From contig NZ_JOFX01000009.1 in assembly GCF_000719345.1 (NCBI RefSeq), forward strand, positions 1 to 64,000: 64,000 bases of DNA, read 5' to 3'. The notes below the pieces were generated by a model, which worked only from the letters and a program-made list of their open reading frames with translations, searched no databases and had not been told where the DNA came from. Shown here piece by piece: positions 8,892 to 17,485 of this stretch; within the stretch, counting starts at the first letter, position 1; each line of letters starts with the position of its first letter. The position numbers were made by a program, and so were the translations under genes. The DNA comes from Streptomyces sp. NRRL F-2664 (lineage in GTDB: Bacteria > Actinomycetota > Actinomycetes > Streptomycetales > Streptomycetaceae).

Positions 8892-9917
8892 TCAGAGGAC
8901 CGTCTGGGCCTCGTCGTAGCGCTCGGCCGGGACGGTCTTGAGGGTCGAGGTCGCCTCGGCGAGCGGCACCATCTCGATGTCCGTGCCGCGCAGCGCGGTC
9001 AGCATGCCGAACTCGCCCCGGTGCGCCGCCTCCACCGCGTGCCAGCCGAAGCGGGTCGCGAGGACGCGGTCGTACGCGGTGGGGGTGCCGCCGCGCTGGA
9101 CGTGGCCCAGGATCACCGGCCGGGCCTCCTTGCCCAGGCGGTTCTCCAGCTCCACGGCCAGCAGGTTGCCGATGCCGGCGAACCGCTCGTGGCCGTAGAT
9201 GTCCTTGCCGCGCTCCTCGAAGGCCATCGAGCCCGGCTTCGGCTTGGCGCCCTCGGCGACCACGACGATCGCGAACCGCTTGCCGGCCGAGAACCGCTCA
9301 CCGACGATCGCCGTCAGCTCGTCGATGTCGAAGGGACGCTCCGGCACGACGATCGCGTGCGCGCCGGCCGCCATGCCCGAGTGCAGGGCGATCCACCCGG
9401 TGTGGCGGCCCATGACCTCGACGACCATCACCCGCTGGTGGGACTCCGCGGTGGTCTTCAGCCGGTCGAGCGCCTCCGTGGCGACGCCGACGGCGGTGTC
9501 GAAGCCGAAGGTGACGTCGGTGGAGGCGATGTCGTTGTCGATCGTCTTCGGGACGCCGACGATCGGCAGACCGGCCTGCGAGAGCAGGTTCGCGGCCTTC
9601 AGGGTGCCCTCGCCGCCGATCGGGATGATCGCGTCGAGGCCGAGGTCGGCCACGTGCCCGCGGGCGCGCTCGACCCCGTCGCGCAGGTGCGCGGGCTGGA
9701 CCCGGGAGGAGCCGAGGATGGTGCCGCCGCGGGCGAGGATGCCGGCGACGGCGTCCAGGTCGAGCTTGCGGTAGTCCGCCTCCAGCAGGCCCTTCCAGCC
9801 GTCGTGGAAGCCGATCACCTCGTCGCCGTGGTCGACGACGGCACGGTGCACGACGGAGCGGATGACGGCGTTCAGGCCGGGGCAGTCGCCACCGGAAGTG
9901 AGCACACCTATGCGCAT
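8892..9917 (-). CDS. pfkA: 6-phosphofructokinase
   Basis: This 341-residue PfkA-family enzyme phosphorylates fructose-6-phosphate in glycolysis. Visible motifs are GVLTSGGDCPGLNAVIR at the N terminus (nucleotide binding), GGEGTL near residue 104, PKTIDND with the catalytic aspartates, and MGRHTGWIA (substrate binding). The ATG at 9917 is the natural family start; an in-frame upstream extension lacks a ribosome site. Streptomyces homologues are ATP-dependent, but the cofactor cannot be proved from sequence alone. Confidence 0.95.
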   Translation of the reverse strand: MRIGVLTSGGDCPGLNAVIRSVVHRAVVDHGDEVIGFHDGWKGLLEADYRKLDLDAVAGILARGGTILGSSRVQPAHLRDGVERARGHVADLGLDAIIPIGGEGTLKAANLLSQAGLPIVGVPKTIDNDIASTDVTFGFDTAVGVATEALDRLKTTAESHQRVMVVEVMGRHTGWIALHSGMAAGAHAIVVPERPFDIDELTAIVGERFSAGKRFAIVVVAEGAKPKPGSMAFEERGKDIYGHERFAGIGNLLAVELENRLGKEARPVILGHVQRGGTPTAYDRVLATRFGWHAVEAAHRGEFGMLTALRGTDIEMVPLAEATSTLKTVPAERYDEAQTVL

Positions 9918-10056
9918 GGCAGAAGAGACCTTTGCAACGTGGGCCGACGACCGGACCACGTCGTCCGGTGGGAACTACGGCCACCCTACAAGCGGTTTGG
10001 AGGTGCGCTGAACCATCCTCCACCTGCTGGTCGTGATCGTCGTAGAAAACGACGTC

Positions 10057-10086
10057 GGCCCGGTTCCCCCTAGGGAAAACCGGGCC
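10057..10086 (-). terminator. Rho-independent-type hairpin after gatD
   Basis: GGCCCGGTT pairs with AACCGGGCC around a loop containing CCCTAGGG. It lies between the gatD stop and the pfkA promoter region, so it probably ends the murT-gatD transcript. Confidence 0.65.
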
Positions 10087-10132
10087 GAACACATGATGCG
10101 GGGGCCGCCCCGATGAGCGGTCCGCGCGGCTG

Positions 10133-10861
10133 CTACGCGGGCTGCGTCGCCGCCGCGATGCGCTCCGCGCGCAGCGCCTCGTACCACCGGTCGTCTATGG
10201 CCGGCAGGGCGTTCACGTCGAGGGCCAGCTTCAGCAGCAGGTCCGCGATGTGCGGGTTGCGCGCCATCACGGGGCCGTGCATGTAAGTGCCGAACACCGT
10301 GTCGTTGTACGCGCCTTCGGTACCGTCGCCGGTGCCGTTGCCGCGGCCCATCGTGACCCGGGCGAACGGCTTGGCCGTCGGGCCGAGGTGGGTGACGCCC
10401 TGGTGGTTCTCGAAGCCCGTCAGCTGCGGCAGGCCCAGCCGCGGGTCGATGTCGGCGAGGACGTCGCCGACGCACCGCTCGCCCTCGCCGCGCAAGGTGA
10501 CGACGTCCAGCAGGCCGAGGCCCTCCTGGCGCTGCCCCTGGTCGTTGACGAACTCCTTGCCGAGGATCTGGTAGCCGGCGCAGACGGAGAAGACGATCGC
10601 CCCGTTCGAGACGGCCCGCTCCAGACCGCCGTCGCGCAGCAGGCGCTCGGCGGCCAGGCGCTGCGGCCGGTCCTCGCCGCCGCCGATCAGGTAGATGTCA
10701 CCCGAGGTGGGGATGGGCTGGTCGCTGCGCACGTCCACGCGCTGGACGTCCAGGCCTCGCTGGCGGGCCCGGCGCTCCACGACGAGGGCGTTGCCCTGGT
10801 CTCCGTACGTGCTGAGCAGGTCGGGGTAGACCCACACCAGACGCAGGCTGTTGTCGCTCAT
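10133..10861 (-). CDS. gatD: Lipid II isoglutaminyl synthase, glutaminase subunit GatD
   Basis: The 242-residue protein is a CobB/CobQ-like class I glutamine amidotransferase. It shows Y-P-D-L-L-S-T-Y-G-D-Q-G-N near the N terminus, the IGGGEDRPQ segment, the catalytic cysteine in VCAGYQILG (about residue 94), and a catalytic histidine in YMHGP (about residue 193). It releases ammonia from glutamine for MurT, which amidates the alpha-carboxyl of D-glutamate in lipid II. It lies 28 bases downstream of murT and is co-directional, the conserved order in Gram-positives. Confidence 0.93.
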   Translation of the reverse strand: MSDNSLRLVWVYPDLLSTYGDQGNALVVERRARQRGLDVQRVDVRSDQPIPTSGDIYLIGGGEDRPQRLAAERLLRDGGLERAVSNGAIVFSVCAGYQILGKEFVNDQGQRQEGLGLLDVVTLRGEGERCVGDVLADIDPRLGLPQLTGFENHQGVTHLGPTAKPFARVTMGRGNGTGDGTEGAYNDTVFGTYMHGPVMARNPHIADLLLKLALDVNALPAIDDRWYEALRAERIAAATQPA

Positions 10862-10889
10862 GCTCGTGTGTCCTCTGGGGGTATGAGTA

Positions 10890-12128
10890 CTAGTTGCCGA
10901 CGCGGCGGCGCACGTCCTGGAAGGCGGTGTAGTTGGCGATCAGCTCGATCTGTCCGGGCGGCGCGAGCTGCACGGCCTCGTCGAGGGTCTCGCACACCCG
11001 GAAGTCCAGTCCCGCGACCTCCAGGCGGACCGCGAGGTCCAGCTTGCGGTCGCCGATCACGAAGATCGGGTGGCCGGCCAGGCGCGGGTAGTCGACGTCC
11101 CACAGCCAGGAGGTGTCGGTCCCGTCGGCGCCGCGGGCGTTCACGGAGAGGATCACCGGGGTCGGCGGCGGGTCGATCAGCGAAAACGTTTCGAGCCAGC
11201 CGGCCGGGTTCTTCGCGAGCAGGAGCCGCAGCTCACGGCCCTGGAAGGTGATCACGTCGTAGCGGCCGGCGACGGCCTGCACCTGGTACATCCGCTCCAG
11301 TGCGACCTGCGGCGGGACACCGAAGACGGCGGCCACGGCGGCCGAGGTGGCGGCATTGGCCTTGTTGGCGCGGCCCGGCAGCTGGAGGTGGATCGGCCAG
11401 GCCGAACCGTGCGGGTCCAGCACGTGGTCGCCGGAGAGCACCCAGGTCGGGGTCGGCCGGCGGAAGCCGCACTCGCCGCAGAACCAGTCGTCGCCCGGGC
11501 GCTGCATGACGCCGCCGCAGGAGGGGCACGACCAGGCGTCGTCCTTCCACTCCTGGCCGGCCGCGACCCACACCACGTTCTGCGAGGAGGAGGCGGACCA
11601 GACGATCAGCGGGTCGTCGCAGTTCGCGACGATGACGGCCTTCGAACCCTGCAGCCCCTCACGCCACTTCTCCGCGAGCATGCGGGTCTCGGCGGCGCGG
11701 TCCAGCTGGTCGCGGGAGAGGTTGAGCAGGGCGATCACCTTCGGGGTGACGTCCCGGGCCACTCCCGCCAGGTACTTCTCGTCGACCTCGATGACGCCGT
11801 ACTTGGCGTCCGAGCCGCCCGCGAGCGCGGAGGTGATGCCCGCCGGCATGTTGGCGCCCAGGGCGTTGGAGACGACCGGGCCGCTGGCGCGCAGGGCCTC
11901 GGCGATCAGCCGGGTCGTGGTGGTCTTGCCGTTCGTCGCGGAGACGAGGACGACGTCGAGATGTTGCGCCAGCGCGCCGAGAAGATCGGGGTCGAGCCTG
12001 AGTGCGACCTTGCCACCGATCACCGATCCGCTTCCGCGTCCCGCGGCCCGCGACACCGCCGCCGCGGCCTTGCCCGCCGTCACGGCCAGCTTGGCCCGCG
12101 GCGAAAGCGGCTCCGTGTTGCCTGCCAT
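10890..12128 (-). CDS. murT: Lipid II isoglutaminyl synthase, Mur-ligase-like subunit MurT
   Basis: The 412-residue protein has a Mur ligase ATP-binding loop SATNGKTTTT (about residues 63-72), the central Mur ligase motifs (GVIEVDEKYL, LNLSRDQLDR), and a four-cysteine zinc ribbon (C-P-S-C-G and C-G-E-C-G, about residues 205-227) that is characteristic of MurT. The C-terminal DUF1727-like domain carries G-R-Y-D-V and N-P-A-G-W motifs. It uses ATP to activate D-glutamate in lipid II for amidation by ammonia from GatD. The start at 12128 is preceded by GGAGGACAAGG. Confidence 0.95.
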   Translation of the reverse strand: MAGNTEPLSPRAKLAVTAGKAAAAVSRAAGRGSGSVIGGKVALRLDPDLLGALAQHLDVVLVSATNGKTTTTRLIAEALRASGPVVSNALGANMPAGITSALAGGSDAKYGVIEVDEKYLAGVARDVTPKVIALLNLSRDQLDRAAETRMLAEKWREGLQGSKAVIVANCDDPLIVWSASSSQNVVWVAAGQEWKDDAWSCPSCGGVMQRPGDDWFCGECGFRRPTPTWVLSGDHVLDPHGSAWPIHLQLPGRANKANAATSAAVAAVFGVPPQVALERMYQVQAVAGRYDVITFQGRELRLLLAKNPAGWLETFSLIDPPPTPVILSVNARGADGTDTSWLWDVDYPRLAGHPIFVIGDRKLDLAVRLEVAGLDFRVCETLDEAVQLAPPGQIELIANYTAFQDVRRRVGN

Positions 12129-12251
12129 CGTCCCTTGTCCTCCTAGCGTCGGTCGGCCCCAGCCTATCCAGTACAGGCCGCAGCCTTGACCGCGGCGCCC
12201 CCGCCCCGCCGCGGATCTCCTCATATAGTCGCCCGTCGTACGCTTACGGCC

Positions 12252-12806
12252 ATGCGACAGCGCCTCATCCCCGGCACCTCGGGACTCGTCCGCACCATGA
12301 GCCTGCTGGGTGATCCGGTGCTCCACTCGCCCTGCCCGGAGGTCACCCGGTTCGGGCCGGACCTCGACCGCCTCATCGAGGACATGTTCGCGACGATGTA
12401 CGCGGCGGAGGGCGTCGGCCTGGCCGCGAACCAGATCGGCGTCGCCCAGCGGGTGTTCGTCTACGACTGCCCCGACGACGAAGAGAACCGGCACGTCGGG
12501 CACGTCGTCAACCCCCGTCTGGTGGCCGCCGACGGGGAGGAGTTCCTCGGACCCGAGGGCTGCCTGTCCCTGCCGGGGCTGGAGGCGGGCACGGTGCGCT
12601 TCGACCACGCGGTGGTGGAAGGGGTCACCTCGGACGGCGCGCCGGTCCGCATCGCCGGTACGGGCTTCTTCGCGCGCTGCCTGCAGCACGAGTGCGACCA
12701 CCTCGACGGGACCGTGTACGCGGACCGCGTGACGGGGATGCGGGCCCGTCGCCTGCGACGGGCGATCCGCAAAGCCCCCTGGGGCACCGGAGCGGCGCGC
12801 GGTTAG
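12252..12806 (+). CDS. def: Peptide deformylase
   Basis: The 184-residue metalloenzyme removes the formyl group from nascent proteins. All three deformylase motifs are visible: GVGLAANQI (motif 1), EGCLSLPG (motif 2, cysteine metal ligand) and HECDHLDG (motif 3, two histidine ligands and catalytic Glu). The ATG at 12252 is used here; an internal ATG at 12298 (MSLLGDPVL) is also plausible because the catalytic domain begins there. A TATAGT -10-like element lies at 12224-12229. The gene is divergent from murT. Confidence 0.95.
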   Translation: MRQRLIPGTSGLVRTMSLLGDPVLHSPCPEVTRFGPDLDRLIEDMFATMYAAEGVGLAANQIGVAQRVFVYDCPDDEENRHVGHVVNPRLVAADGEEFLGPEGCLSLPGLEAGTVRFDHAVVEGVTSDGAPVRIAGTGFFARCLQHECDHLDGTVYADRVTGMRARRLRRAIRKAPWGTGAARG

Positions 12807-12833
12807 CGTGCCCTCCCGCCACCGGGCCGGAGG

Positions 12834-13478
12834 TCAGAAGCCCGGGCCGTTGGCGCGGTTGCCCGCGGTGGAGAGGCGGCCCCAGAGGAGGTCGGTGAGG
12901 CCTGCGACCAGATCCGCGCGGGCGCAGGGGCGCTCGCCGAGCCACCAGTCGCCGGCGGCGTGCATCATGCCGACGATGCCGTGGCCCCACACCCGGGCGA
13001 GCTGTTCCCCGCCGGGGCCGAGATCGACCCGCTCGCTGATCACCTGGGCCAGCTCCTCACCCAGCCGGCGCAGCAGCGGCGCCGAGTGGAGGCCGACGTC
13101 GAAGCCCCGCTCGGCGGTGTGCGAGTCCTCCGCGGGGTGCATCAGGAAGCGGTAGACCTGCGGGCGGGCCTCGATGGCGGCCAGGTAGGTGTCGAGGGTC
13201 GCCTCCACCCGCCGGCGGCGTTCGGCGGGCGCGTCCAGCGCGGCCCTCAGCGAGTGGAGCAGGGCGTCGGTGTGCCGCACGGCGAGGGCCTGGTAGAGGC
13301 CCGCCTTGTCCCCGAAGTGGCGGTAGAGGATGGGCTTGGTGATGCCGGCCTCGGCCGCGATGGCGTTCATGGAGGCTTTGGGGCCGTCCCTGAGCACGAC
13401 CCGGTCGGCGGCTTCGAGCAGCTCCCGCCGGCGGCGTTCGGCCGCTCCCGGTTCGCCGGTCTGCTGCGTGGTCTCCAT
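12834..13478 (-). CDS. TetR-family transcriptional regulator
   Basis: The 214-residue protein has an N-terminal TetR helix-turn-helix (about residues 15-62) with the recognition pattern A-G-I-T-K-P-I-L-Y-R-H-F-G-D-K. The C-terminal all-helical ligand domain contains an H-A-A-G-D-W-W-L segment. The ATG at 13478 follows GGGGAGAG. It is divergent from an acyl-CoA dehydrogenase gene, and the shared 214-base gap contains palindromes, so it probably represses that gene and itself in response to an acyl-CoA. Ligand identity is inferred only from context. Confidence 0.9.
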   Translation of the reverse strand: METTQQTGEPGAAERRRRELLEAADRVVLRDGPKASMNAIAAEAGITKPILYRHFGDKAGLYQALAVRHTDALLHSLRAALDAPAERRRRVEATLDTYLAAIEARPQVYRFLMHPAEDSHTAERGFDVGLHSAPLLRRLGEELAQVISERVDLGPGGEQLARVWGHGIVGMMHAAGDWWLGERPCARADLVAGLTDLLWGRLSTAGNRANGPGF

Positions 13479-13597
13479 GACGTGTTCTCTCCCCGCCCTT
13501 GCGATGTGCGTGACGCCCACGCAACGTAACACCCGAGGCGCTCCGACGATCGAACCGGCGGACGGGAAGCGGAGGCCGTCGACGGTTTCGGCCGAGC

Positions 13598-13659
13598 TTG
13601 ACAGTGCTTACTCGCCGGTAACAGACTGTGGCGCCCACGTAGGTTACCGCTAGTAACCT
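13598..13659. promoter_or_regulatory. Promoter and paired palindromic operators between tetR and acyl-CoA dehydrogenase genes
   Basis: TTGACA (13598-13603) is a good -35 element. TTAC-N6-GTAA (13608-13621) overlaps the expected -10 region, and AGGTTAC-N5-GTAACCT (13641-13659) is a perfect 7-base inverted repeat before the acyl-CoA dehydrogenase gene. Both palindromes share the TTAC/GTAA half-site, as expected for a TetR dimer site occluding RNA polymerase. Confidence 0.6.
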
Positions 13660-13692
13660 CCGGAGTGACGAGTACGGACAGGTGGAGGGGAC

Positions 13693-14922
13693 ATGGCGGA
13701 GTTCACCATGGAGCTGAACGAGGACCAGAAGCAGGTGCGGGACTGGATCCACGGCTTCGCGGCCGATGTGATGCGACCCGCCGCCGCGGAATGGGACGAG
13801 CGCGAAGAGACTCCGTGGCCCGTCATCCAGGAGGCCGCCAAGGTCGGCATCTACTCGCTGGACTTCTACGCCCAGCAGTTCTTCGACCCGACCGGCCTCG
13901 GCATCCCGATGGCCATGGAGGAGCTCTTCTGGGGCGACGCGGGCATCGCGCTGTCCATCGTGGGCACCGGGCTGGCGGCGATCGGGGTCGTGGCCAACGG
14001 CACCGAGGAGCAGATCGGCACCTGGATCCCGCAGATGTACGGAACTCCGGACGAGGTGAAGGTCGCCGCCTTCTGCTCCTCCGAACCGGACGCCGGCTCC
14101 GACGTCGGCTCCATGCGCACCCGCGCGGTCTACGACCGGGCCAAGGACGAGTGGGTCCTCAACGGAACCAAGACCTGGGCCACCAACGGCGGTATCGCCA
14201 ACGTCCACATCGTCGTGGCGGTCGTCGACCCGGAGCTCGGCTCCAAGGGGCACGCCTCCTTCATCGTGCCGCCGAACACCCCCGGCCTGTCCCAGGGCCA
14301 GAAGTTCAAGAAGCACGGGATCCGCGCCTCGCACACCGCCGAGGTCGTCCTGGAGGACGTCCGGATCCCCGGCTCGTGCCTGCTGGGTGGCAAGGAGAAG
14401 CTGGACGAGCGGCTGGCCCGGGCCCGCGAGCGGGCCCGCAGCGGCGGGGGCGAGCGGGTGAAGAACGCGGCCATGGCCACCTTCGAGGCTTCCCGGCCCG
14501 CCGTCGGCGCGATGGCCGTGGGCACCGCGCGCGCCGCGTACGAGGTCGCCCTCGACTATGCCAAGACCCGTACGCAGTTCGGCCGCCCGATCATCGACAA
14601 CCAGGGCGTGGCCTTCCAGCTCGCCGACATGCGCACGCAGATCGACGCCGCCCGGCTGCTGGTGTGGCGGGCGTCCTGGATGGCGGTCGCCGGCCGGCCG
14701 TTCGAGTCGGCCGAGGGCTCGATGTCCAAGCTCTTCGCCAGCGAGGTCGCCAAGAAGGTCACCGCCCAGGCCGTCCAGATCCTCGGCGGCAACGGCTTCA
14801 CCCGCGAGTACCCGGTCGAGCGGATGCACCGCGACAGTGCGATCTACACGATCTTCGAGGGCACGAGCGAGATCCAGCGGCTGGTGATCGCGCGCACGAT
14901 CTCCGGCATGCCGATCCGCTAG
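13693..14922 (+). CDS. Acyl-CoA dehydrogenase
   Basis: The 409-residue flavoenzyme introduces an alpha-beta double bond into acyl-CoA thioesters. It shows the FAD/substrate signature C-S-S-E-P-D-A-G-S-D (about residues 137-146), N-G-x-K-T-W-A-T-N-G-G, the R-x-Q-F-G-R-P-I motif and the C-terminal Q-I-L-G-G-N-G-F-T-R-E-Y-P-V-E-R followed by I-F-E-G-T-S-E-I-Q, whose glutamate matches the FadE-type catalytic-base region. GGTGGAGGGG precedes the ATG. It is divergent from, and probably controlled by, the adjacent TetR regulator. Chain-length specificity cannot be read from the sequence. Confidence 0.93.
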   Translation: MAEFTMELNEDQKQVRDWIHGFAADVMRPAAAEWDEREETPWPVIQEAAKVGIYSLDFYAQQFFDPTGLGIPMAMEELFWGDAGIALSIVGTGLAAIGVVANGTEEQIGTWIPQMYGTPDEVKVAAFCSSEPDAGSDVGSMRTRAVYDRAKDEWVLNGTKTWATNGGIANVHIVVAVVDPELGSKGHASFIVPPNTPGLSQGQKFKKHGIRASHTAEVVLEDVRIPGSCLLGGKEKLDERLARARERARSGGGERVKNAAMATFEASRPAVGAMAVGTARAAYEVALDYAKTRTQFGRPIIDNQGVAFQLADMRTQIDAARLLVWRASWMAVAGRPFESAEGSMSKLFASEVAKKVTAQAVQILGGNGFTREYPVERMHRDSAIYTIFEGTSEIQRLVIARTISGMPIR

Positions 14923-15764
14923 CCGCGGGGGCGGGAGGGGTTCGGTGCCGGGGGCCGGCCGGGCCCCCGAGCCGCCCGGCCCCGGCGGCCCGCGCCACCA
15001 TCGGCCGGCCCCGGGCCCTCCGGGCCCCGGCCGTGTCCGGCCCGGCCCCCGGCCGTCCGGCACCGGCCCTCGGCCGTCCGGCCCCGGCCTCCGGCGTCGT
15101 CCGGCGCCCAGGCGTCCGGCCCTGGCGCCCGGCCGTGGCCTTGACAGGCCCTGGCCTTCGGCGTTGTCCGGTCCACGGCCGTCGTCCGGCGCCCGGCCGT
15201 CCGTCCCGGCGCCCGGCCGTCCGTCCCGGCGCCCGGCCGTGGCCTTGACAGGCCCTGGCCTCCTGCGTTGTCCGGCCCGCGGCCGTCGTCCGGCGCCCGG
15301 CCGTCCGGCCCGGCCCCCGGCCGTCCGGCCCTGGCGCCCGGCCGTGGCCTTGACAGGCCCTGGCCTGCGGCGTTGTCCGGTCGACGGCCGTCGTCCGGCT
15401 CTCGGCCGTCCGGCCCCGGCCTCGTCCGGCCCCGGGCCGTCGTCCGCCATCGGTCGGTTCGGTCCCCGGCATCGTCCGGCCCTCGGATGTCCGGTCCGGC
15501 CTCCGGCCGTTGTCCGGCCCTCGCCGGTCGCCCCGGGCCGGGTTCGGCTGTACGCGCGACTGTCGGCCGTACCGGGCCGTCCGGACCGGGCCTCGGGCGG
15601 TAGGCGGCCCTCCGTGCGACCATCCTGCGGTGCTCGGCCGTCGGCCCCGAAGCGGGACCCGGCTGTCCGTGTGACCGCGGCCGGTGTCCGGGGTCGGCCA
15701 GGGCCCAGGACGTGCGGGCGGTCGTCGGCGGGGCCGGCTGCCGGTGCGGTGAGCGGGACGCGGC
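14923..15764. repeat. GC-rich low-complexity tract with three 105-bp tandem units
   Basis: This 842-base gap contains no credible gene. It is built from short GGCCGTCCGG-type words. Between about 15124 and 15437 three near-identical tandem units occur; the marker GTGGCCTTGACAGGCCCTGG recurs at 15135, 15239 and 15344, a period of 104-105 bases, each followed by a shared GCGTTGTCCGG block. All reading frames are open because stop codons are absent, giving arginine/proline/glycine-rich translations with no family resemblance and no ribosome sites. It looks like a minisatellite. Confidence 0.75.
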
Positions 15765-16490
15765 TCAGCGGAGACGGGCGAGGCAGCTCGTGGTGGTGCC
15801 GCCGGGGCCGTACTCGGGGTAGGCGTAGAGCTCGCCGTCCGCGCAGGTGGTGCCGGGTCCGAGGTGACGGGTGACGCGGTACTCCGCGTCCGGGGAGTTG
15901 CAGGGCTCCACGAGCAGGGTCTGTCCGGAGCCCTCGGCCACGTCCCGTACGCACTGGCCGACGCTCAGCCGCGTCGGCTCGCCGTCCCCGGCCAGCAGGC
16001 CCAGGACGATCAGCGTGGGGACCGCGAGGGCGACGAGCGCGACCGGTACGAGGACCAGCAGGGCGGGGGTGCGCCGCCACAGCGGCCGGCCCGGGTCGCG
16101 CGCCGGGCGGAAGCCGTCGGCCGGGGGAGCGAGCCGGCGGAAGGCGGCCCGCGGGCCGAGGTTCATCAGCAGGGTCACGGGTGCGGCGACCAGGGACAGC
16201 GGGCTCCACCAGCCCTGCCACAAGGTGTCGGAGGACATCTCGCGGTAGGTGGCCAGGCCGCAGTCCCGGCAGAACGGGCCGCGGCGGCTCAGGAAGCGCA
16301 TCAGTACGACCAGGCCCTGATGGCCCCGCACCGTGGCGGGCGCGGCCGGCCAGGCCCCGCACAGGACGCAGCCGTGGCGGCCCGGCTGCGGATGCGAGCC
16401 GTACGCCCCGTACGCGGCGCCGTACGGCTGCCCTGCGGCCTGCGGGGGCCCGTACGGGCCCGGGGGCGGCGGCGGGGGCGGAATGGCCAC
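15765..16490 (-). CDS. Hypothetical membrane protein with Pro-rich N terminus and zinc-ribbon cysteines (LppU-like C terminus)
   Basis: The 241-residue protein begins with a run of prolines and a Pro/Gly/Tyr-rich segment (residues 1-37). Two CxxC pairs follow (CVLCG and CRDCG, about 41-77), then two hydrophobic stretches (about 90-112 and 140-165). The extracytoplasmic tail resembles the LppU/SCO3897-type domain (VGQCVRDVAEG, then paired cysteines). This is probably a membrane-anchored protein with an external disulfide-bonded domain; its role is unknown. The GTG start is preceded by AGGAGAG. Confidence 0.7.
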   Translation of the reverse strand: MAIPPPPPPPGPYGPPQAAGQPYGAAYGAYGSHPQPGRHGCVLCGAWPAAPATVRGHQGLVVLMRFLSRRGPFCRDCGLATYREMSSDTLWQGWWSPLSLVAAPVTLLMNLGPRAAFRRLAPPADGFRPARDPGRPLWRRTPALLVLVPVALVALAVPTLIVLGLLAGDGEPTRLSVGQCVRDVAEGSGQTLLVEPCNSPDAEYRVTRHLGPGTTCADGELYAYPEYGPGGTTTSCLARLR

Positions 16491-16551
16491 GGACTCTCCT
16501 CGGTCGCGTCATGATCACCAGCCGGTGATCACGGAACCCTAACCAGGGCGG

Positions 16552-16989
16552 TCAGCGCTCCAGCAGCCGGGTGAGGGCGCGCGAGAACAGCAGGCGGCCG
16601 GCCGCCGCCACGAGGGGGTCCAGGACCCGCGGCAGGCCCCGCAGGCGCAGTTCCTCGCGCCAGTGGACCTCCGAGCCCCTGCCGGGAAGGGGGCGGATCT
16701 CGATCTCCGCCCACCCCGTCACGACCCGGCCGCGCTTCTCCAGCCGGACGAGACCCGGCGAGTCCGCCGCGGGCGGGTGCCAGAGGACGACCTCCATCGG
16801 ATCGTCGAATGTGATCCTGCCCACACCCGTGCGGGCGATGAAGATCGTTCCCTGGTGCGTCGGAGGCGCGGTCTCGATGATCGTCCGCGTGAGGGGGACC
16901 TGCGCGCCGTGGCGCTCCCAGTCGGTGAGCCTCGACCACGCCTCGGCGGCCGGTGCGGACGTACGGTGAACGATCCGGATAACGGGCAT
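16552..16989 (-). CDS. SRPBCC-family protein (polyketide cyclase/START-like)
   Basis: The 145-residue protein has the SRPBCC layout: the N-terminal VIRIVHRTSAPAAEAWSRLTD strand-helix, a central set of beta strands, and a long C-terminal helix (R-V-L-D-P-L-V-A-A-A-G-R-L-L-F). Such helix-grip proteins bind hydrophobic ligands, and some cyclise polyketides. No biosynthetic genes surround it, so ligand binding or a housekeeping role is more likely than polyketide cyclisation. The start ATG at 16989 marks the beginning of the conserved domain; the open frame further upstream has no family similarity. Confidence 0.8.
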   Translation of the reverse strand: MPVIRIVHRTSAPAAEAWSRLTDWERHGAQVPLTRTIIETAPPTHQGTIFIARTGVGRITFDDPMEVVLWHPPAADSPGLVRLEKRGRVVTGWAEIEIRPLPGRGSEVHWREELRLRGLPRVLDPLVAAAGRLLFSRALTRLLER

Positions 16990-17143
16990 GAGCGCATCGT
17001 AATCGGGCATACACACCGTGAACTGGACGGCGAATATGGGTTCCGTCCAGGGGTGGCGATCAGCAATACTCGCCGCCACCGTGGATCGCGGATTCGCCGG
17101 GTGACCACCGGCCCTCCCGCCCCACATCGCGAGGAGGTGCGCC

Positions 17144-17329
17144 ATGTGCTCCCACCAGCCCCCCTGCCCTGCCGCCGACAGCGCCGACCACGACGCCGCG
17201 CGCATCGTGGTCTCCCGTCCCGAACAGGGGTGGAGCCTGCTCTGCAACGGAGTCGTGATCTTCGACGACACCGGTGAACTGCTCCCCGACCGCCGCACGG
17301 TGGAACCCCGCCGCCCGGCCCTGGTCTGA
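17144..17329 (+). CDS. DUF5999 family protein
   Basis: This 61-residue protein starts MCSHQPPCP and continues with a D-H-D-A-A-R-I-V stretch and the highly conserved core EQGWSLLCNGVVIFDDTGEL. This is the pattern of a short Streptomyces-specific family of unknown function (DUF5999). The GGAGG ribosome site is strong. The two cysteines near the N terminus and the aspartate-rich core could bind metal, but nothing firm is known. Confidence 0.85.
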   Translation: MCSHQPPCPAADSADHDAARIVVSRPEQGWSLLCNGVVIFDDTGELLPDRRTVEPRRPALV

Positions 17330-17342
17330 GCGAGGAGGCAGC

Positions 17343-17435
17343 ATGCGCCAGCAGCTGATCCGCAAGCCCGTCCCCAAGCCCGCCCCCCGAGAGCTGGACC
17401 TGCGCACACCGTCGGGCAGACCCCTCCCGTACTGA
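17343..17435 (+). CDS. Small basic 30-residue hypothetical protein
   Basis: This tiny reading frame begins 13 bases after the DUF5999 stop and has GAGGAGG directly upstream of its ATG, a strong ribosome site. It encodes MRQQLIRKPVPKPAPREL followed by a 12-residue polar tail. The lysine-proline repeats and optimal ribosome site favour real translation, probably coupled to the DUF5999 gene. No family is recognised. Confidence 0.5.
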   Translation: MRQQLIRKPVPKPAPRELDLRTPSGRPLPY

Positions 17436-17485
17436 CGGGAGACCCGACGCCGCAGTTGCCCGGCGTGCCGTCCACGGGCTGAGCC

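Noticed and set aside
15124..15437. CRISPR array
   Set aside because: The units are about 105 bases with almost no unique spacer sequence and no cas genes are nearby; the pattern is a tandem minisatellite.
14934..15760. Arg/Pro/Gly-rich repeat proteins in the minisatellite tract
   Set aside because: All frames are open there, no ribosome site precedes any start, and the amino-acid repeats simply reflect the DNA repeats.
16552..16989. Polyketide cyclase of a type II PKS cluster
   Set aside because: It is a generic SRPBCC protein with no ketosynthase, ACP or aromatase genes around it.
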